The position numbers were made by a program, and so were the translations under genes. Below are positions 35,355-47,019 of a stretch of DNA of 64,000 bases, piece after piece; the stretch's first letter is position 1, and each line of letters begins with the position of its first letter. The notes under the pieces were generated by a model. It made no database searches and was not told where the DNA came from. It worked only from the letters and a program-made list of their open reading frames with translations. The stretch comes from Unio delphinus (Eukaryota; Mollusca; Bivalvia; Unionida; Unionidae), in contig JAQISU010000033.1 in the NCBI GenBank assembly GCA_029339505.1, positions 2,412,001 to 2,476,000 on the forward strand. Direction: 5' to 3'.

Positions 35355-36249
35355 GTAAGTATTATTTCTGATTAAATGTATGGAAACTTTTCAAAACTTT
35401 TAATATTTAGATGTCAATTATTCAAACACGGCTCGTTCATTTATAGTGTAAAATTCTGTTTTGTCTGCAACTTTGAGGCAGATATTTTAACAAAAACAAA
35501 TTAAGTCTAATAGCTAGAGTATTTGAAGTTTTCCTGTATTTATTGCAATATTTGTTTCCAGTTTATGTTATTAGTTTTACTGGTCATATTCCAGAAAAGT
35601 TTTTCTTAATGTCTAAAATCCTTCTGGTTGTTAGTGTAAATTTTTCATCACGCACCTTCTAATTTACATGTACGATTGCCATGAAACATTTCAAACACAT
35701 TCATCCCAAGGTCTGGTTGATCCTAAATGAAAATGGGTCTTTTGACATCCAATATCCATTTTGAAAATCTTGTAATTGCTACATCTGCTGAATGTAATGT
35801 TATATCAACATTTTTTTTACAAATGTCGCCAGAACAAGGACTGAATATTTTTTCCAAGTCTTTTAATTTAATAGGCAATGAATATTGAAAAAGATGGGAT
35901 AGTTGTTACTTTATTGACAACAAGCAACACAACTATAAAGAAAAAATATTACAAAATAACTATATAAAAATTAAATTAATACTTTTTCAAGTCAATCCTT
36001 CATTTGAATACAGCTGTTGTTTAAACACTTTAATCCTTCTGAAAGCACATTTAATTTTATCCATGCATTTTTTATCCAAAAGAACAGCAATTTTGTAAAA
36101 TACTGTAACTATTTCTTGAAACACTATTAATAATGAAACACTAGGTATATTCACTAATTACAGCAGATTATTAAAGCTTACTCTGCACACATTGTTGGAC
36201 AAAACCACTATATCAATATCATGTCAATCGAGTCTTATGGTAGTTACAG
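35355..36249. other. NAA50 intron, no gene seen
   Basis: AT-rich intron. Another copy of the 'AAATGAAAATGG...TTTTGACATCCA' dispersed repeat near 35720. Confidence 0.35.
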
Positions 36250-36860
36250 ATGATTCTCAGGTAAATAATCCCCAGATTACCGAATTGAAGAAGTCCAGCT
36301 TTCTGAAAACGTTGATAATTGGGTCCCATCTTTCACTCATTGTCACATGAGTCACAATTATCCATTTAGAATGAATTAGCTTGATGAATGAGGTTGCAAG
36401 GTTTACTAATACTGTGCACTGATCTTCACCAGTAACATCTTTTTCCATGACCTGTTTAGCATACTACACGTGGAAGTGTGACTTCAAGTCTTCTTTGTAC
36501 GCTTTATTTACTGTCTGGTCTAGTGGTTGAAGTTGGTCTGTACAAGATGCAGGTACAAACAAAGGAGTGATTCCACTGTTTTTCAATTTAGTTAGCATTT
36601 TCACACTTTGGTAACTCTTTGGTCTGGTTGTGTTGGCTGCGTCGGCTTCCTTTGATGTTGAACACTCAAACGAAAACATGGCGAAACTGATTTTGCCTGG
36701 TGTTTTATTTGTGCTCATAGAGATGGAAGTATTGTTTTAGTGTTGTTGGCTGCATCTGGTTTTTCTGCTGTTATTCACATGGTCAAAAGCACAGTGTAAG
36801 TATTGAACTTGCCAGGTCTTTGATTTGTACTCGTACAGGTTGACATGGTAGTATTGTTTA
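36250..36860 (-). pseudogene. pogo/Tigger transposase C-terminal relic with internal duplication
   Basis: Minus strand. 36718-36464 reads 'VKMLTKLKNSGITPLFVPAS' then 'CTDQLQPLDQTVNKAYKEDL', the final DDE-domain block of pogo-type transposases (xPxxxTxxLQPLDxxxNKxFK). The next frame, 36448-36257, continues 'YAKQVMEKDV' style text through 'IHSKWIIVTHVTMSER', as in the C-terminus of the family. One stop and one frame change separate the halves. Upstream, a roughly 110-bp segment is tandemly duplicated (about 36605-36835). It lies antisense within NAA50 intron 4. Not the same copy as the 19.3-kb N-terminus. Confidence 0.75.
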
Positions 36861-37770
36861 AACATTAATGTGACCGCCATTTGTGTCAGCAGTGTTTTAT
36901 TCTTTTGTATTCTTTATTTTGGGTATTTGTCTAGGTTATACCATGTAATTAAATACCTACTAATGTGCAAACTTTGACAATCAAAACCACAAATTTTAAT
37001 ACCCACTAAAATGCTTTAAAAAAAAATAAAAAACCACAAAAATTGAGCCTAACAAAAATAAATGAAACTACAAGATATATATATGGTATATGGAGTCACC
37101 TAGTGAGGTGAGGGGAGGTAGTCTGTAAAAGTGCCTTCCCTTTGTTTATACAAAGATGAGAAATGAAGACATTACACCTCTATTAGAGGGTTTTATTCAA
37201 GTCTGCACGGAGGTAGCAAAAGTAATTCTTAATATTATTGTGATTGGTTAGGTTTATTTGGAGGAAAAAAAGTTACTATAAAATTGTTTTTGTTACTAAC
37301 CCCTGAATAATGGCCTAATTCACATGAACTTCTAACAAATGACTTCTATTAATGTCTGGTTAGTTCGCAAAGAAAATCTTGCTAACCAGAATCCAGTATG
37401 GCTGCCGCAGCAGGGAGTTTGAAAATTATTTAAGAATGTCAGAGATTATTTTAACACTTGGTACTTATAATGAGCAAACAGTCTCATGTTTTATTCCTGG
37501 AGTCTTTTCAGCTAATATATCATTGGTTTCTTTTGAGGAATGTTTGTTTGTGGATAGATGTTCTATAGAGATTAAGAAAGCCTGTTTTTAACTGATCCAT
37601 TATATAGAAGTGTCTTAGACATTTTCCGTGTACTTTTGTGCTAGAATTTATGTTTAAGAATTTTATCCAAAAATGTATGCAAAGATAGCCATATATTTTT
37701 TCATTTTAATACAGATAATACTGAATGTTTCCAAAAGACACTCACACAGTGTAAAAAAAATATTACACTT
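36861..37770. other. NAA50 intron, no gene seen
   Basis: AT-rich. Short frames only. Confidence 0.4.
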
Positions 37771-37774
37771 AACA

Positions 37775-38525
37775 CGCTGATACAACACAGCCCATTATTT
37801 TACACCACTCTTTATCATGCCTTAATACAAGAGCCCATTATTTTACATGATGCTTTATCCCACCTTGATACAAGAGCCCATTATTTTACATGATACTTTA
37901 TCCCACCTTGATACAAGAGCCCATTATTTTACATGATGCTTTATCCCACCTTAATACAAGAGCCCATTATTTTACATGATGCTTTATCCCACCTTGATAC
38001 AAGAGCCCATTATTTTACATGATGCTTTATCCCACCTTGATACAAGAGCCCATTATTTTACATGATGCTTTATCCCACCTTGATACAAGAGCCCATTATT
38101 TTACATGATACTTTATCCCACCTTGATACAAGAGCCCATTATTTTACATGATGCTTTATCCCACCTTGATACAAGAGCCCATTATTTTACATGATGCTTT
38201 ATCCCACCTTGATACAAGAGCCCATTATTTTACATGATACTTTATCCCACCTTGATACAAGAGCCCATTATTTTACATGATGCTTTATCCCACCTTGATA
38301 CAAGAGCCCATTATTTTACATGATGCTTTATCCCATCTTGATACAAGAGCCCATTATTTTACATGATACTTTATCCCACCTTGATACAAGAGCCCATTAT
38401 TTTACATGATACTTTATCCCACCTTGATACAAGAGCCCATTATTTTACATGATGCTTTATCCCATCTTGATACAAGAGCCCATTATTTTACACCACTCTT
38501 TTTCCTGCCATGTTACAAGAGCCAA
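37775..38525. repeat. 43-bp satellite, about 17 copies
   Basis: Unit GATACAAGAGCCCATTATTT + TACATGATGCTTTATCCCAC + CTT. Copies differ at a few fixed sites (GATGC/GATAC, CACC/CATC) arranged in a higher-order alternation. Edge units are diverged (CACCACTCTTT variants on both sides). Confidence 0.95.
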
Positions 38526-38822
38526 TATTTTACATGATGCTAATCCTACATTAGTATTAATCTTATGTGGGAAATAACTCTTGTAATAATGTAAATAAAC
38601 ATCAAGTTTCATGAAGACATCTGAGATGGTACTGGACATGTTGAGACTATAGTGTGGCTGGAGAGAGAAATTTTTGCAACAAAATCATGCTGGCAATTTT
38701 GAAATGACAGGCTCCATTAGTTGTATGGGATATTAATGTCTGTACCATAATACAAAAGGATACAAAGTTTCATGAAGTTATTTCAAAAGGTTTAGGTAAT
38801 ATAAAATTAAAAGACATGATAA

Positions 38823-39123
38823 ACCACTCCGGTAACCTAGTGGTTGGAGCATCTGCCACAGAAGCAGGAGGTTGTGGGTTCGATCCATGGCAGCGTCATA
38901 CCAAAGACTTACAAAAATGGTACTGACAGTTGTCTTGCTTGACGCTCAGGATTAAGAGGTTAGTGTTAGGACTGGTCTGCCTGGTGTCAGGATAATGTGA
39001 CTCGGTGTGTCTGTGGCATGGTGCCCCAGTGCTAGACATCACTGCAAAATGCCTCCCTGCAGACATTGCAGTGATATGACTGATTTTTTTAAAAAGCTAC
39101 GTTAAAAATCCTAAATAAACAAA
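38823..39123 (+). mobile_element. tRNA-derived SINE, full-length-looking
   Basis: Box-A-like TAACCTAGTGGTTGGAGCAT and box B GGTTCGATCC at 38876-38885, spaced as in a tRNA. A body of about 230 bp follows (GACTCGGTGTGTCTGTGGCA, TGGTGCCCCAGTGCTAGACA), with an A-rich tail, TAAAAATCCTAAATAAACAA. Transcribed by Pol III and mobilised by a LINE. Located in NAA50 intron 4. The body differs from the 44/63-kb SINE family, so it is a second family. Confidence 0.75.
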
Positions 39124-39913
39124 AAAGACTATGGACTGACAGAAACTGACTCCAGTATCAAGGTACACTTGATTTATGCCATATATGTGTTCCTCAGGTT
39201 ATAACATAAATTGAAATTGGGTGCAATTGTAAAACCAAACGAGCACAGATTGAATGTATTTGCTTCATTATAAATGGCCTTAAAATGAAATGCCACCCTT
39301 AGGTCTGTATGGAGTATGGAAAGAGTGAATTGCAGACTTGGGGTTTGGAGTAATCCAATAATATAGCATATAGGCCATGAAAATTGGACATTTCCATTTG
39401 CTTGTGTCAGTTTTAATCCATTTGGAAAGAAACATCAGCATAAATAAAGTCTTTACTAATTTTAATTTGTGGAAAAGCACTGATATGGGCTGACAAATTA
39501 ATGAGAAATTCCTGAAAATGTGGCCTCGTCCACGTCTGTCAGCTGGGGAACACTACACAGTGCCATTATTTATGCAATATGACATCGACCAAAACATGCA
39601 TATCGGGAGACATCTTACATTGTAGGACTATGTTTGGAAGTGAGTGTAGGTTTGCAACCACATGGTCTCAGTTTGGACTGGGAAGCATCGGGATTTGACG
39701 TAACATGCCATGGAAACAAATCTGGGTTCAGTTATTCATTGAGAACTTTGTAACATGAATGAACTTCATTGTGCTTGCAATTTGCTAACATCCTGTCTGT
39801 AATTGAACGTTAATCATCGAGAGTTTTTAAAAAAAGATGAATGAACAGGTGAAATTCTCTTTTCTTTACAAATAAACTTTATTTGCATATTGATTTTTAA
39901 ATCTTTATTTCAG
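39124..39913. other. NAA50 intron, no gene seen
   Basis: Unique intron sequence up to the acceptor TTTATTTCAG. Confidence 0.4.
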
Positions 39914-40091
39914 GCATGTACAAGTGAATAACGAGGGAGCCATAAAATTTTACGAGAAATTTGGATTTGAAATTGTTGAAGAGAAGAAAAATTACTATAA
40001 GAGAATTGAACCCGCAGATGCATATGTTTTACAGAAAACTTTCAGACAGAAGACCGATAAACCTGCTGTCAGTGAACCAGAGAGTAAATAA
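39914..40091 (+). CDS. NAA50: NAA50, terminal coding exon
   Basis: Encodes '[20 protein letters not shown]' and '[20 protein letters not shown]' and stops at TAA 40089-40091. The leading His corresponds to the catalytic His of the FLHVQ strand. The [15 protein letters not shown] block forms the substrate-binding beta-hairpin and is the family signature. The last 15 residues are a lineage-specific tail. With the other three exons the reading frame has no break. Confidence 0.97.
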
Positions 40092-40391
40092 TTAATCTGT
40101 GATGAGTTATAGAAATTAAGGAATTGTTATTTTGAATGTGATAGTATTGGCGATTGGCTCAAAACCATATTAGATTTTGAAATGTGAGTTTGTGACAATT
40201 TAATGCCGTTCCTAACTCGTTAGTAATTCACTGCTTCCAGATCCTTTCTTTCTTTGTTTCAAAACTTAAAATTACCGTATATGATCACATATACCACCAC
40301 ATGCAACTGACTGTTGTAGACTGATTGGATGTCACATTATGCACTGATTAACAGCAAAGCAGTCCATACTGTTTGTTGTACATAGCATATG

Positions 40392-40498
40392 AATAAAATA
40401 CTGGACGTGCTCATCTTCCAGTGCATCATGTAACCAAAGATAGGATTCTACACTTTTGACATTTTGTATGCAGTATGTAGTATGTATGTATGAATAAA
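40392..40498 (+). terminator. NAA50 polyadenylation signals
   Basis: AATAAA at 40392-40397 and at 40493-40498, 301 and 402 bp after the stop codon. Either could direct 3' end formation. Confidence 0.5.
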
Positions 40499-40499
40499 G

Positions 40500-43400
40500 T
40501 GATACACAGGTGATCTTGAAGAAATAATATGAAATCTGACTGCTAATAATTATTTATGGCCATTGAGGATTTAGATTAACTTGTATATGTTTATATCATT
40601 TGTATCGATTCTCCATCTTTTGTATCATTATATATGAAAATGGCAAAATTGTCAATGCATAAGTACATTGCTTCACTCCTGGCATTATAAATGGATAAAG
40701 ATTTTTATATTTTAAATCTGCATTATGGGAGAAATATTTTAATAGGCTTGTACAAGACTTGCATTTTCAACATTATACTTATCTCCTTTCATGCTATTAA
40801 ATATTGAAAGTGCTTTAACAGAAATTACCCAAACATGCACTGCAATGTCAGCAAGACAAATTAGATTGTCTTCTATTTTGAAAAGTAAAGATGTGATGGT
40901 TATTTGTCATTCTTATTATTATTAATTATTCTTATTGTCATTATTATTCTGTGAATGAGGGTACAACTTTACAGAAGTTTATGTCCATTACCTTTTAGGT
41001 TATTCAGATTTTTCACATACAAAATTTGTTCCATGAATAATGAGTTTTTTTTTTTTTTAATGAATGCTACTTAATCAGTGTTGGCCATGATAAAGGTCTT
41101 CTATTTCGCACCAAAATCTGTCCATGTTTGATAGTCGTGTGGGATACAACTGTCTCACTTGAATGAACCTAATATATATAATTCCGTGGCACGAATCGTA
41201 AAAATTGAAATTAACAAATGATTTATACTTAGTGATCACCCATTAAGGATATCTGCAGACATATCAGACATTCACAAGGTCCTGTACACCCCAGTTCCCC
41301 TTTTGTCCACATTTAAACAAACCCCCTCCCCTTTCTTTTTGGATGTCCTTTAATGGACAACCCTTTTCTTAGGTTACATCTATATTGATGATCACATTTT
41401 TTATTTTCAACCATTAATGTGGAAAATATTTTAATATGCAAGAAAAAAAAGACCACTCTTAAAAGCCATACTTTGTAGTAATGAACTAGGCAAAGAATTA
41501 TTCATCCAGATCATTCTGATGTGATCTTCTCTTTCTGTCTCTCCTAATTCCAAAAAGATATGCTTTTGTAAACAAAAGGAAAAAGTAAGTAATGAAAATT
41601 TAAATAAGGATACAGGATTTTTTTGTATGCACTGTAGTGTTGAACATTCAAGTCTTGATCCAGGGAACAAGTTACTAATTCCTTAATATTGTAGTAGTTA
41701 AAGTTATGTCATTAAATCTAATAATGTTTGTTGTCAAAATAATAGGTTCAATTTGAGATAGCTTCATATTTGTATTTTAAAACAAATATGGCAATCGTCC
41801 ATATGCAAGGTTACCATGGTTACTACTTTAACAGCTTTGTATTATCTTTATTTCAAGTATCTATATATAGACTTCTTCATATAACAAGGAAACCACACCA
41901 GTATATATCCAGGGGTCATGCAGGACTAGACGTTGTGGGCCAAATGATGCCTCCATTCCATTTAAATTAGGCAAAATAAATGAGTTAAATGCAAGTTGGA
42001 GGTTTGTAATGGCAAAATAGATTCAAGAATAATGTTTGTTTAACTGGTTTTGCAAGATATATGGCATTAAAATAAACCAAATACTCATTATTCTAAATGA
42101 GTTTTTTTTTAAAGCATTTCTATCCTTAATAAACACATATTGGTTGCATAGCTTTGTTAATAGCATTGGACATAACCTCAAAGTATATCACTGTTCTAAA
42201 AATTAAGTGACCAATGTGTGTCGAAGGTAATTCATCCAATCAACAGTATTTTCAAGGTAAATATATTGGATATATTTATTAATGAGTTTTAGCTTTATAG
42301 CTTCTTAATGATACAAAGTTTGGTTCATGGTTGATTGTATTCAGCTAAATTCTCCTGTATACTTGAGAAATGCAGAAAAATGTATGAATCATGTATTTTT
42401 AGGGCACCATAAGCTATGGAATTGGCTCATAACTGATTTTAAAGCATTTCTCAACTGTTTTTAAACAAACTTTTATTGAGAAAATGACTGAGTAGGCACT
42501 GATTTACTTTCCTGTAATTTTGAAGCAAATTTTCACATTCAAGGAAGAATTTTTGCACTCAGTATCTACAGTTACCAGATTTTTTGAAGGACTTGCCCTT
42601 ATGATATAAATTAATGCTAATGATTATGTAAGTAAAACTGCCAAGTTTACTGTGAGTGAAAGAATAAATATGGCTTCTCCACAGTAACACTAGTTGTACA
42701 TGACATTCCACAACCAGTGGTTTGTGCTTGGGATAATGGAAAAGCCTTTTGGTTTTTGTAATCAAAGGTTCGGGCAAAGGTCTCTAGCAAGAAGAATACA
42801 ATAAAATTAGTTCTACATCAGAGACCTGGACCAAACATTGTGAATGTCTTGCACATGGGGTAAGGATAAAGCCAATCAATTTTAGGATCAAGTTCACTGA
42901 CTGAAAGGAGAAAAATGCTTTTTGCTGAACAATTTTCAGATACCTTGCTCGAGTACAGTTAAATATGGAACATGCCTTTAATGTTTTGTTCATGGCACTT
43001 TCTTAACTTGGGTGAATACATATAAAGTTATATATAACTAAATGATTTTATAATGTTTTAACATTTCATGGCTTATCTTTTTTATATTGTTTTTCTTTCC
43101 TCATTCTTCCATTATTATTTAATTGCATGGAATCCTGATATACTCAAAATATGGTATGGTTCAAAAATCGTGATAGAGAAACAAAATGCTTCAAGACCTG
43201 ACTGTACGTTACTTAGGGAGTGGATTTGGGTAAATATTGGTATTTGAATGAGTTGAATTTAAGAAATGGGGGCTTCATTTTAGATATAAATATACATAAT
43301 GGGAAAGTTTATGCTCATATTGCATACCAATGCAGTACAAAGATGCTGTTGTTGTTTCCTTGTCTTGAAGTTTCTCAGTTATAATGTTCACTATAATAAA

Positions 43401-44017
43401 TCGTTTGTAAAAAGATAAAATATATAAACAATGTAATTTGACAAGACATTTTTACATAAACCTTTGAGATGGTTTTGAAATGGCTTGTGCCTATAATTGT
43501 AATTTTATATGTATTTGTCATAAAAAAATATCCTCAGACATTTGTATGAAATAAAAATGCATTTGATCATGTAGTTTACTGCCATTACTGTTTTGTTTTG
43601 CCCTTTTATATCAATTGAACTGATTTTTGCAGTAATCCCTCATTACTTATGGTATAGTGTCTTTTTTTTACATATCAATACTATTTATAGCAAGATATTA
43701 TATAGTTCTACTAAAAATATTAATAGATTTTTAGGTCTACAGGCTTGTGTAAATTTAATATCATGGGAGGCAACCCAAGTTTGATAAATTATTAGACTTC
43801 ACAATTGGTCTTTGATTAAAGTTGCATTTAAGTGTAGCCATCAAGTAACAGTCGATAGGTATGACATTAAGTAACAGTAGACTCCTAAATGGAGGCAAAA
43901 TTTAGCGAAAAATATTAATACGGAACTGTGTAAATATTTTATTTGACCTGAATGGATTAAATGACAACACGACAGTGTGATGAGTATGGAGGATTATGAA
44001 ATTAATTAGTAAAAGTG

Positions 44018-44019
<2 letters not shown>
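40500..44019. other. Intergenic, no gene seen
   Basis: AT-rich sequence with short frames. Poly-T runs near 41045 and 42103. No repeat with recognisable ends. Confidence 0.4.

Positions 44020-44065
<46 letters not shown>
44020..44065. repeat. (TA)23 microsatellite
   Basis: Uninterrupted TA dinucleotides. Confidence 0.95.
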
Positions 44066-44069
<4 letters not shown>

Positions 44070-44142
44070 TACATTGTGATTCATGCAAGCTTTAAACACA
44101 TGATTCATTCAATTGCTTTACACAAACATTCACAAATGGGAA

Positions 44143-44346
44143 AACAACGGATCACTGCCATCTCACCTCTTCGTGGGTTCGAGTCAAAGATTCGGCTAAT
44201 TTAGTTATGTGAGAAAGCTTGCCAGTAGCTTCTCGTGGGCCGGTGGTTCTTTCCGTGGATTTTCTGGGTTCATCCTCCACCATTAATACTGGCCACCATG
44301 TATAGCCTATATTGTGCTGAAAAATGTCGTTAAACCATTAAAAAAC
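44143..44346 (+). mobile_element. tRNA-derived SINE, 5' truncated (same family as 63.0 kb)
   Basis: Begins in the tRNA anticodon/T-arm region with box B GGGTTCGAGTC at about 44180. The body GTGAGAAAGCTTGCCAGTAG and GGTTCATCCTCCACCATTAA follows, then ACTGGCCACCATGTATAGCC and an A-rich tail. The 3' body resembles a SINE family widespread in bivalve genomes. The box A part is missing. Confidence 0.75.
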
Positions 44347-45370
44347 AAATGGGAAAACAAATATGATTCAAATATTTTCATGTATGAAGGTAAGATTCAT
44401 GTAATCTCAAGTAATGAAAGTAAGATTTTAAAAAATCTTTTGTAATGAAAATGACTCGTGAGTCAGTCATTTGTACAGCAGCAGAGACGATGAACCCATT
44501 TTTTGCTAGAACATCATTAAAAAAAATAAAGATGCTTACAAAAATGAAAAATACAAGGTCAATAATACCAAACCAAAGCCTCTGACAGAGTTTCTCTAAT
44601 TAGGTTAGTTCATTTTTGTTACGTTATATTTTGTCGTTAATGTTTTTTTAAATTTGTATGTTTTGTTTACCAACCAGACGTTTTATTGAGGTCGCATCCT
44701 CTCTGCTGCTATAAATGTGCGAGTAATCATTATTATATCAGACTAACTGCTATTTCTTAATCAAAATTTTACCTACACTTTATCTTGATCTATGATTGTG
44801 TAAATTTATCTTTATAATTCTGTATGGGGTAGCTTGCACACGTGAGAAAGTTTGGTGAATATTTCTTAAACTCCATTAAATACAGCTCAAATATTACAGT
44901 TATCTCTGATCACTTTTGGAATTTATCTATATCTCTAAGATAAATTATATCTGTATATTTATGCCTTCCTCGAGAAAAATATTCGTGCTGGATTTGATTG
45001 TCCAGCATGACATCATAAACAACTAAATTATTAACAAAACCGTCTAAATCATCTACAGATGGGGCTTAAAGTAATGATTGCGTTTTACAAGACCCAGTTG
45101 TACCTATGATAATTGCTCTGATAAAATTCGGTAGCACTGGATGATGTTTGACTGGCTCATATTTTCGTGTTGCTGAGAAATCAATGACATCAATGTTATA
45201 CAAATATAATAAATAATATGAATTTATCTTGTGTTAGATGCAGAGCATCCATCCCAACCAATGAATTAACAATCATGACAAAAAAATAAAACTTTAAAGC
45301 TTGCACTTACATTCAAGTAAGTAAAATGTACAAAAAATGTAAATTTATCTGTTGACAATTATATTTTTTA
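44347..45370. other. No gene seen
   Basis: AT-rich. No coding or repeat signal beyond short AT runs. Confidence 0.35.
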
Positions 45371-45745
45371 AAAAATAGATGGTAATATTGCTGCATCTTT
45401 AGGAAAATTACCAGGGGCTCCATGGGCTAAATACTCTGGAGAAAAACATCTGCCAGGATATAATTACATGTATTGTGGTCCTGGAACCCAACTTTATATT
45501 TAACTTGACGAACGAGATAAACCTTGACCTGAAGAGTACCCAATAAATGCCATTGATCAAGCAAGCCATGTTCATGATGTAGTGTATAAAAATCCAAATT
45601 TTCAATGGTATTTTGCAAAACTTTAAGTTGATTCATGCATTAAATTCCATGAAAAATAAATCTTTCAGAGAATCGTGAGCTAATTGGTAAGATTTGTGAT
45701 GAAGGGTAAATTAATGCTAGGGTCTGGTAATTAATCAACTGATTA
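45371..45745 (+). pseudogene. Parvovirus-type phospholipase A2 domain relic of a Polinton/adintovirus-like element
   Basis: One frame, two in-frame stops. It reads 'PGAPWAKYSGEKHLPGYNY', then the calcium-binding loop 'YCGPGTQL', then 'INAIDQASHVHDVVYKNPN'. The HDxxY catalytic motif (CATGAT at 45573-45578) is kept, but the usual Cys two residues before H-x-HD is Ser. This is the vPLA2 fold of parvoviral VP1, used to breach endosomes during entry. Related domains occur in some adintovirus/Polinton virion proteins. It sits directly upstream of, and in the same orientation as, a Polinton-type integrase, so it belongs to that element rather than to an endogenous parvovirus. Confidence 0.65.
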
Positions 45746-45753
45746 TTATTTTA

Positions 45754-46695
45754 ATGGAATTGATTTATTATAGCCCAATAGGATATTGGATGAATAGAAC
45801 AGCAATTAGTAAACTTGCTGATGCAGCAAATGTCACACATTCTGTTGCTGAAAATTGGTTTGCACAACAGGCAATATGGCAAATTTACCACCTCCTAAAA
45901 AAATTCAGTATGCACATTTTGATGTCAGTGCTCTTAAGTTCATCAAGCAGATATTTTGTTTTTACCACTTGATACTATTAAATATGTTAGACATCACTCA
46001 GACACAAATATGCGTTGACTGTTGTTAACATTGCTGGAAGATGTAAAGAAGCAAAAGGCTTATAAGCTGAAACAGCTGCTAAAATTTCATCTGCTTTGGA
46101 ACGAATTTATCAACGAGAACCCTTGCAATGGCCTCAGTTACTACAGGTAGGTTCTGGTAAAGAATTTCTTGGTGCAGTATTATCTCTGATAAAAAAAACT
46201 GTCAAAATCAGAAGAGGACATACTGCAATTCAGCCTGATATAGGTAAACGTTGAACGATTTAATCGAACACTTGCTTAGCAGTTATTTGGATATCAGTAT
46301 CCAAAGGAAATATCCATGAACAAAGTTCAAAAAGATATGAGATCTCCTGAATGGGTTGCAAGACTACCAAGTGTGATTGCTTTGTTAAATGAGATTACTC
46401 GTGCAGTTTCTATGAAACCAACCCATGTGAATACCACAAAAAAAAAAAAAAAACATATCAATACAACATGACTTTTTAAAACAACCAGAATTAGGCAATG
46501 TTACTGTAACATATTTATATGAACCTGGTAAAAAAAAAAAAAATGATCCTATATGGATGACAACACACAATTTCTAGCGTGGTAAGATCTGCAATCTATA
46601 TATTGGATTCAACTGCTCCTCAACAAGGATTTGTATGTGAACAATTACAAGTAATGCTTGAAGATACACAGTTATCACCGTCTTCACGTTTATGA
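45754..46695 (+). pseudogene. Polinton/Maverick retroviral-type integrase, catalytically dead
   Basis: Starts 'YSPIGYWMNRTAISKLADAA' (N-terminal region, equivalent to KGYWRGxxAIxKLA) and 'WFAQQAIWQIY'. The core follows with frameshifts: 'ALTVVNIAGRCKEAKG', 'LQWPQLLQVGSGKEFLGAV', 'VERFNRTLA', 'RSPEWVARLPSVIALLNEIT'. A C-terminal part has 'VTVTYLYEPGKKKKNDPIW' and 'PQQGFVCEQLQVMLEDTQL'. Catalytic DDE: the first Asp (VVDVASR) is Asn, the second (QVDPG) is Gly, and only Glu in VERFN remains. At least three stops or frameshifts and two A13-15 slippage tracts (46438 and 46530) are present. The integrase would insert element DNA into the host genome. It marks the element as Polinton/adintovirus. Confidence 0.8.
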
Positions 46696-47019
46696 ACTAA
46701 GTCTTCGACGTCGATTACATTCAAGACAGGTCAGCATGACATTTTCGCGTGTGTGACCAAGACTACTATTAATTCTAATAACGCCCAGAAACTGCCTAGC
46801 AGAAAAATAAAAGGAAACCAGATTACAAATTCCGGTGAAATAAATAAAACTGAATTAATCATTTTCCCAAACGTCATCCAAAGAAATGCATAAATAAAAA
46901 AAATACAAATACTGTACCGAGAAAGGAGCCAGAGCTGCGATACAGAAAATAATTAATAATGCAGAAGGGTAACAGAGAAGAAAGAAACGAGTTAGAAGCT
47001 GACAACACAATATATCCAG
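46696..47019. other. Spacer between convergent integrase and ATPase relics
   Basis: Coding-like Lys/Asn-rich text on the plus strand without a recognised motif. Confidence 0.3.

Noticed and set aside
38823..38895. Possible tRNA gene
   Set aside because: Only A and B boxes are tRNA-like; no cloverleaf fold by eye and a SINE body follows.
45371..45745. Endogenous parvovirus
   Set aside because: Only the PLA2 domain is visible; no parvoviral NS1 helicase or jelly-roll VP nearby, and the next gene is a Polinton integrase.
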